A stretch of 37,735 bases of DNA from Methanogenium sp. (GTDB lineage Archaea; Halobacteriota; Methanomicrobia; Methanomicrobiales; Methanomicrobiaceae), in the NCBI GenBank assembly GCA_030595665.1, contig JAUVCV010000026.1:1-37735 (forward strand). Direction: 5' to 3'. Made by a program: the position numbers and the translations under genes. Every line of letters begins with the position of its first letter. Position 1 is the first letter of the stretch. The notes under the pieces were generated by a model. That model made no database searches. It had not been told where the DNA came from and saw nothing but the letters and a program-made list of their open reading frames with translations. Positions 33,613-37,735 of the stretch are shown here, in pieces.

Positions 33613-33655
33613 GGGGAGCCGAACTGCTCACAGGGATGTCGGAAAAATAAGATAG

Positions 33656-35134
33656 TTAAGCTTCGGGATATTGGAAATCTAACTCTTTCAGATATTTATC
33701 TACGAGATCTTTTACCTTTCCGGGAGGTGCATACTCACGGATGTTAAATATGCAATTTGATGACTTGTTGACAGTTTTTTTCTCTCCCTTTTCGCGGGCA
33801 AAATGTGCAAATCGATACAATGCGTTCAATATATCTTCAGCCGCATCTTCATTCCCGATTTCAAAGAAGAATACACTCATGCCATCTATCGACGAGAGGA
33901 CCGAATCCACATAATCATCAGCCCAGTAAGAATGCGATTTCATTGCACTCACTGCAATGCTAAATAAGCCATTTGACACCTGGATATGAGGAGATTGACC
34001 TCGCTTTTTTTCATATTCCCCCCAAAACTTTGAGATTTTATATATCGCAAAGTGGACTGAATAATCCATATCAGACCTGACAGCCGTCTGACCAATCAAT
34101 GAAATTGAGGCAGTGAAATTAGGTATACTCTGTGAATTATTACGGATTTCTCCTCCCTCTTCCAAAACCATCTGTGCAAGTTCTTCGAGATTTGTCATGA
34201 CATATTTCACAACAGACGGGTATTTTTTTTCAGTCGCTGCTACCCCGATGGCCTGTAATGCTAAATTCACATGATTGAGATACTTCATATCATTGTGTTT
34301 AATAGCCAAACGACCATGCGCATTTAATTGATAGATTATCTCAAATACAAACTTTTCTTTCTCAACCAATAAGAGCCCACAGCATTTTATATCATCAATA
34401 AACCAGAAAGAAATGGTAATTTCCTCATCTGATTCTTTTAATTCATTATAGATCTCTTCAAACTTTTCACATCCGAGCACGAGACCCTTGCTCATAGTTG
34501 ACATGTCATAATTGCGAATTGCCCCATAGATGATATCATAAAATGCCTGAAAGGAGTCTTTCTTGGTTCGGATTTCTGAGACATTGATATACCCCAGGAG
34601 CCGGACAATTATCTTTTCCGCATTGAGCAGATTCATCGTATTGAGGATGTAGGGGAAAAGAGCGATGAAGAGAAATATTCCCAGATACATCGCAAAAAAT
34701 ACGCTGAAGCGCTGAAGAAAATAGCTTACATCTCCTGTGATTGAGGAGAGTAAGACTACTGAAAAGGTAATTGAAACAATATATGAGAACAGAAGCAACC
34801 ACATATTCGGATGCCGTTTAAACACTTCAACAACGCGGGGTGAATACGTTGATGCGGTCCACTGCACGGCAACCAGCGTGAGTGTCACCACAATTGAGAT
34901 GACCGCCGCCTGACTTTGGATGAGGGCACTCAGGATGTATCGGACACTATCGGAATTAAAGATGAGACCTGGCCATAACCAGGTAGAGACCCCGGCAAAG
35001 AATAGTGCGAGACAAAAAAATACACCATAGACCGAAACCCAGAGACGAAGTGGTTTTTGGTTGTCAAGATCTGTTAACTTGTCTGAAAGAACATCGCATT
35101 TTGTGAAAAAAACGGTGGACATCTTTACCTGCAT
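33656..35134 (-). CDS. DUF2254-like membrane protein
   Basis: 492-residue protein. Four membrane helices lie in the first 200 residues. SALIQSQAAVISIVVTLTLVAVQWTASTYSPRVVEVF at about 68-104 (given here only as landmarks: QSQAAVISIVVTL, ASTYSPRVV) is the hallmark of DUF2254 proteins, followed by a large helical cytoplasmic domain (about 210-480). Function is unknown. AT content and codon use are visibly richer in A/T than in the neighbouring operons, which suggests different ancestry. The longer frame starts at 35218, but a TATA-like element near 35190 (minus strand) favours the ATG at 35134 (or 35122). Confidence 0.65.
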   Translation of the reverse strand: MQVKMSTVFFTKCDVLSDKLTDLDNQKPLRLWVSVYGVFFCLALFFAGVSTWLWPGLIFNSDSVRYILSALIQSQAAVISIVVTLTLVAVQWTASTYSPRVVEVFKRHPNMWLLLFSYIVSITFSVVLLSSITGDVSYFLQRFSVFFAMYLGIFLFIALFPYILNTMNLLNAEKIIVRLLGYINVSEIRTKKDSFQAFYDIIYGAIRNYDMSTMSKGLVLGCEKFEEIYNELKESDEEITISFWFIDDIKCCGLLLVEKEKFVFEIIYQLNAHGRLAIKHNDMKYLNHVNLALQAIGVAATEKKYPSVVKYVMTNLEELAQMVLEEGGEIRNNSQSIPNFTASISLIGQTAVRSDMDYSVHFAIYKISKFWGEYEKKRGQSPHIQVSNGLFSIAVSAMKSHSYWADDYVDSVLSSIDGMSVFFFEIGNEDAAEDILNALYRFAHFAREKGEKKTVNKSSNCIFNIREYAPPGKVKDLVDKYLKELDFQYPEA

Positions 35135-35354
35135 CTCTTCATTCTTGTCCACCGTTTCCTCTCTGATAATGATTCTTTGAGAAAAATAATGATAAGTCCT
35201 CCTATGGGAATGTACCATCTATTACTCATCTCACCACCCAAAGGATCGCCCCCCACTTTGTTGCAGCAGGGAATAGTCACCGTACCCCATCCCGCCTTCG
35301 CGGTTCCGGCGGACGGATAAACAGTGGAAGGAATGGCTGTCTCTGTTTACCCCC

Positions 35355-36098
35355 TACTCACCCTTTTTGATTCACTGCGTTCGGGAATCTGAGGACAGAA
35401 TGAGCGTATCTCCTGCCCGGTTTTTTCACTGGGAGATTGAAGGCCGTAATGCCCATCATTTGCCGAAAACACGGATTACTGAGGATTATTAAGGGGTCGC
35501 TATTGACGACGATTTTGAGGGGATGTATTACATACCTCAACAGAGAACCGGCAACTCCGGGCTGCGGTGGGGATCTGATTTTCTCCGGTTTTTTCACGGT
35601 TTCCCTGATATGACCACCCATTTTGATCCCCTGTTTCGGGGAATCAGGGGGCAGAATGAACGTATTTTCATGCCATTTTTTCTGCAGGAAAATGACGGCC
35701 GTAATGCCTGGTATTTGCCGAAAATCCAGAGGATTGCGGACTATTAAGAGGTCGTCATTGACAAATTTTTTGAGAGGATGGATAGCATGTATAGAGAGAG
35801 ATCCGGCCACTCCGGGCTGCGGTGGGGATCTGATTTTCTCGGGTTTTTTCACGGTTTTCCTGATATGACCACCCTTTTTAATCCCCTGTTTAGGGGAATC
35901 TGGGGGCAGAATGAACGTATTTTCAGGCCATTTTTTCTGCAGGAAAATGGGGAGCGTAATGCCCGGTATTTGCCGAAAACACGGATTATTGTGGATTATT
36001 AAGAGGTCGCTATTGACGGAATTTTTGAGAGAATGGATAGCATGTATCGAGAGAGATCCGGCCACTCCGGCCCGCTGTGGGGATGCGATTTTTCACGG
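35355..36098. repeat. Tandem array of a 255-bp repeat, about three copies
   Basis: The interval between the DUF2254-like gene and the AI-2E-family gene is filled by a direct repeat with a 255-base period. Unit starts are at 35550, 35805 and 36060 (GGC[A/C]ACTCCGG). A diverged partial unit covers about 35355-35549 and a truncated fourth ends near 36098. The two full units are about 90% identical. Each contains CCCCTGTTT[C/A]GGGG (35628-35641; 35883-35896), which can form a hairpin, and a CTGCAG-centred palindrome (TTTTTCTGCAGGAAAA). Because 255 is divisible by three, a 235-residue minus-strand frame stays open, but 14 of 85 residues differ between units, so coding is doubtful. No gene is called here. 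Confidence 0.8.
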
Positions 36099-36238
36099 CA
36101 ATGATCCACGGAATGAAGAATTCCTGCCCGGTCAAAAATCGAACAAATCCCCGGTTAATTCCCTATTTATTCCTCTCAAAATGATCACCTTCCAAATACA
36201 AACACATATCTCCAAATCCCTGACAACAGATATCTAAC

Positions 36239-37303
36239 ATGCCAAAATCAGCCAGTATACAAGAATACAAGGAATCACCAATAGGGCCCCTGCGTTCACT
36301 CGTCGCATGTGCCGCCCTCTTTGTGATTCTTGTCGGAATCACAATGTTTACGGATGTTTTTTCCGTTATCCTGCTGGGGCTTGTGATGGCTTTTCTCGCC
36401 GCCCCAATGCTCGTCTGGCTAGAAGGAAAAAAGATACCCGTCTGGGCAGGCACCGGCATCATCACCCTTTTCTATCTCCTGATAGGAGTCGGCCTCTTCC
36501 TGCTCTCGGCCGCCTCACTCGTAGTCTTTGTCGGGGAACTGCCAAAATACCAGGAAGAACTGAACGCAAACCTCGCCGGACTTACCACATTTCTTGGTTC
36601 ATACGGCATTACCCTCAGTGACATTATCGGGCCGGACACGATAAAGCTCCAGACCTTCATTGAACCTGCTATGACACTTGCAGGCGACATCTCATTGGTA
36701 GTTGTCAATGGCTTCTTTGTCCTCGTGGTAACAGCCTTCATCCTGCTCGAATTACCTACTCTGCAGGAGAAACTGAACCGTTCATTCGGCCCGGCAAGCA
36801 GTGTCAGCCGGAACCTGCCCACCCTCATCCGCAACACCTATGATGTCATGGTTGTGCGGACAAAGACCAATGTCGTCCTCGGTGGCTCTCTCGGGGCATT
36901 CCTCTATATCATCGGCGTTGACCTCGCCATTCTCTGGGGGGTCCTTGCAATCATCCTCAGTTATATTCCCTATATCGGTCTCTTCATCGCCTGCGTACCT
37001 GCAGTTATCCTTGCATGGCTGCAGTTCGGCTGGGGGGGCGTCATCCTCGTCCTCGCAGGGATTGCCATCCTCAACTTCGTCGTTGAAAACATTGTCTTTG
37101 CAAAAATCGCCGCAAATGACATGCGGCTCACCCCGCTCACAGTCGTCACCGCCCTTTTAATCTGGACTGCTGTCCTTGGCATAGTCGGCATGTTCCTCGC
37201 AATTCCCCTCATGGTCATCTTCCGGACTCTGCTTGCAGGAGACGAACGCACCAAATGGCTTGCCGTCCTCATGAGTGACGATGAGACAGACGAAAGCATC
37301 TGA
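36239..37303 (+). CDS. AI-2E/PerM-family membrane protein
   Basis: 354-residue membrane protein of the AI-2E exporter-like (PerM, UPF0118) family. About eight helices are present: two near the N-terminus (about 22-60), one at about 68-92, a long soluble helix region (about 95-200, containing PKYQEELN and LQEKLNRSF), and a C-terminal bundle with the family landmarks LWGVLAIILSYIPYIGLFIACVPAV (about 238-262; landmarks SYIPYIG) and ENIVFAKI (about 285-292). Members export small solutes or exchange Na+/H+; the substrate is unknown here. It is preceded by the repeat array and about 130 bases of AT-rich promoter DNA. Confidence 0.85.
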   Translation: MPKSASIQEYKESPIGPLRSLVACAALFVILVGITMFTDVFSVILLGLVMAFLAAPMLVWLEGKKIPVWAGTGIITLFYLLIGVGLFLLSAASLVVFVGELPKYQEELNANLAGLTTFLGSYGITLSDIIGPDTIKLQTFIEPAMTLAGDISLVVVNGFFVLVVTAFILLELPTLQEKLNRSFGPASSVSRNLPTLIRNTYDVMVVRTKTNVVLGGSLGAFLYIIGVDLAILWGVLAIILSYIPYIGLFIACVPAVILAWLQFGWGGVILVLAGIAILNFVVENIVFAKIAANDMRLTPLTVVTALLIWTAVLGIVGMFLAIPLMVIFRTLLAGDERTKWLAVLMSDDETDESI

Positions 37304-37334
37304 AAAAAAGGGACCCTGTTTTTTTCCTGTTTTT
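37304..37334. terminator. T tracts between convergent genes
   Basis: Runs of T on the plus strand at 37319-37325 and 37330-37334 follow the AI-2E-family gene stop (37303). The reverse-strand kinase gene ends at 37333. No hairpin is needed for archaeal termination. Confidence 0.45.
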
Positions 37335-37735
37335 AGGAGGGGGTGCGATGGTTCTGCACTCTCTTCCAGTTCTGCTGCGGCACTGAAAGAGAGAAGACAG
37401 CGCCGTCCCCTTCTCTGCCAGTCTCTTGTATGGTAATGCCTGTTACCGAGAGGATTTCCCGGGAGAGATACAGTCCATATCGGGTGTTAATCCCAATGCC
37501 CCGAGAGAAGATCTTCTTTTTCCGGTCATCGGCGACACCAACACCATCATCTGCAATATCGATTACGGCTGTGCCATCTGTCTCTGTCCGGCATGAAACA
37601 GTGAGGGTGGTCACGTCACTGCCATGTATAACGGCATTCAGGAAGAGTTCATGCACCACCCGTTCCAGCATCGGATCAGCATAGACCATCAGGCTGTTGC
37701 AGGTACAGGTGACCGCGAGATGGGATAATTCAGAC
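37333..37735 (-). CDS. C-terminal ATPase domain of a histidine kinase (partial)
   Basis: The frame is open to the window edge, giving about 133 residues of a sensor kinase. The ATP-binding domain shows the N box HELFLNAVIHG, G1 DDGVGVADDRKKKIF, G2 GIGINTRYGLYLSREIL and a final strand GAVFSLSVP. The region resembles the end of the MASE3 kinase at 21254-23491 (same DDKK...IF and REIL spacing), so both belong to the same methanogen kinase group. Sensor domains lie outside the window. Confidence 0.85.
   Translation of the reverse strand, partial: SELSHLAVTCTCNSLMVYADPMLERVVHELFLNAVIHGSDVTTLTVSCRTETDGTAVIDIADDGVGVADDRKKKIFSRGIGINTRYGLYLSREILSVTGITIQETGREGDGAVFSLSVPQQNWKRVQNHRTPS

Noticed and set aside
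35358-36065. 235-residue minus-strand repeat protein
   Set aside because: The frame stays open only because the repeat length (255) is divisible by three; 14 of 85 residues differ between units that are about 90% identical in DNA, there is no ribosome site, and plus-strand frames are equally repetitive.
35355-36098. CRISPR array
   Set aside because: Units are 255 bases and similar over their whole length; there are no short repeats separated by unique spacers and no cas genes.

Overview
The window looks like part of the chromosome of a methanogenic archaeon, most likely of the order Methanomicrobiales. The evidence is indirect. Promoters have archaeal TATA boxes, ribosome binding sites are of the GGTGA/GGAGG type, response-regulator and histidine-kinase proteins are rich in PAS domains in the methanogen style, and there are DtxR-type regulators without an SH3 domain, a CGGC-domain protein and an Isf-like iron-sulfur flavoprotein. 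No methanogenesis gene lies in the window, so the placement is an inference.

Left part (1-13,340): metal homeostasis. The end of a TPR-like gene is followed by a CPC-type metal P-type ATPase (507-2441). Remnants of a surface-protein gene and of an IS66-type transposase follow. Two paralogous ferrous-iron uptake operons then lie on the minus strand: A (3537-6845) and B (10048-13069). Both have the same unusual layout: feoA (two copies in A, one in B), a FeoB GTPase ending in a Gly/Cys tail, a separate 404-residue FeoB permease, a four-helix membrane protein whose start follows the permease stop by one base, and a DtxR-family regulator. A CGGC-domain protein and a response regulator with two PAS domains lie between the operons. 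The ATPase promoter and both feo promoters share a composite element: an inverted repeat CCGAA-N5-TTCGG (degenerate in B) plus a CCGAA half-site starting exactly 31 bases further on. This suggests one metal-responsive regulon.

Middle part (13,340-25,400): mixed single genes. These are a purine-type phosphoribosyltransferase, a TrmO-like tRNA methyltransferase, a nucleoside-recognition (gate) membrane protein with a tiny ChaB-like gene at its end, a carboxymuconolactone-decarboxylase-like protein and a Gdx/SugE-type exporter. They are followed by a small CxxC protein with a cupin, a YdjM-type membrane protein, another cupin, an Isf-like flavoprotein, a MASE3/PAS histidine kinase, a Trm5/Taw2-type methyltransferase and a frameshifted HD-domain gene.

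Right part (25,400-37,735): amino-acid catabolism and envelope genes. A tight operon encodes catabolic ornithine carbamoyltransferase, carbamate kinase and arginine deiminase, together a complete ATP-yielding arginine deiminase pathway. It is followed by an overlapping pair for proline oxidation (pyrroline-5-carboxylate dehydrogenase and proline dehydrogenase), an iron-sulfur aldo/keto reductase and a nucleotidyltransferase-like protein. A DUF2254-like membrane protein, a 255-bp tandem repeat array, an AI-2E/PerM-family membrane protein and the end of another histidine kinase close the window. Arginine fermentation next to proline oxidation is unexpected for a hydrogenotrophic methanogen and suggests an acquired or specialised energy module.
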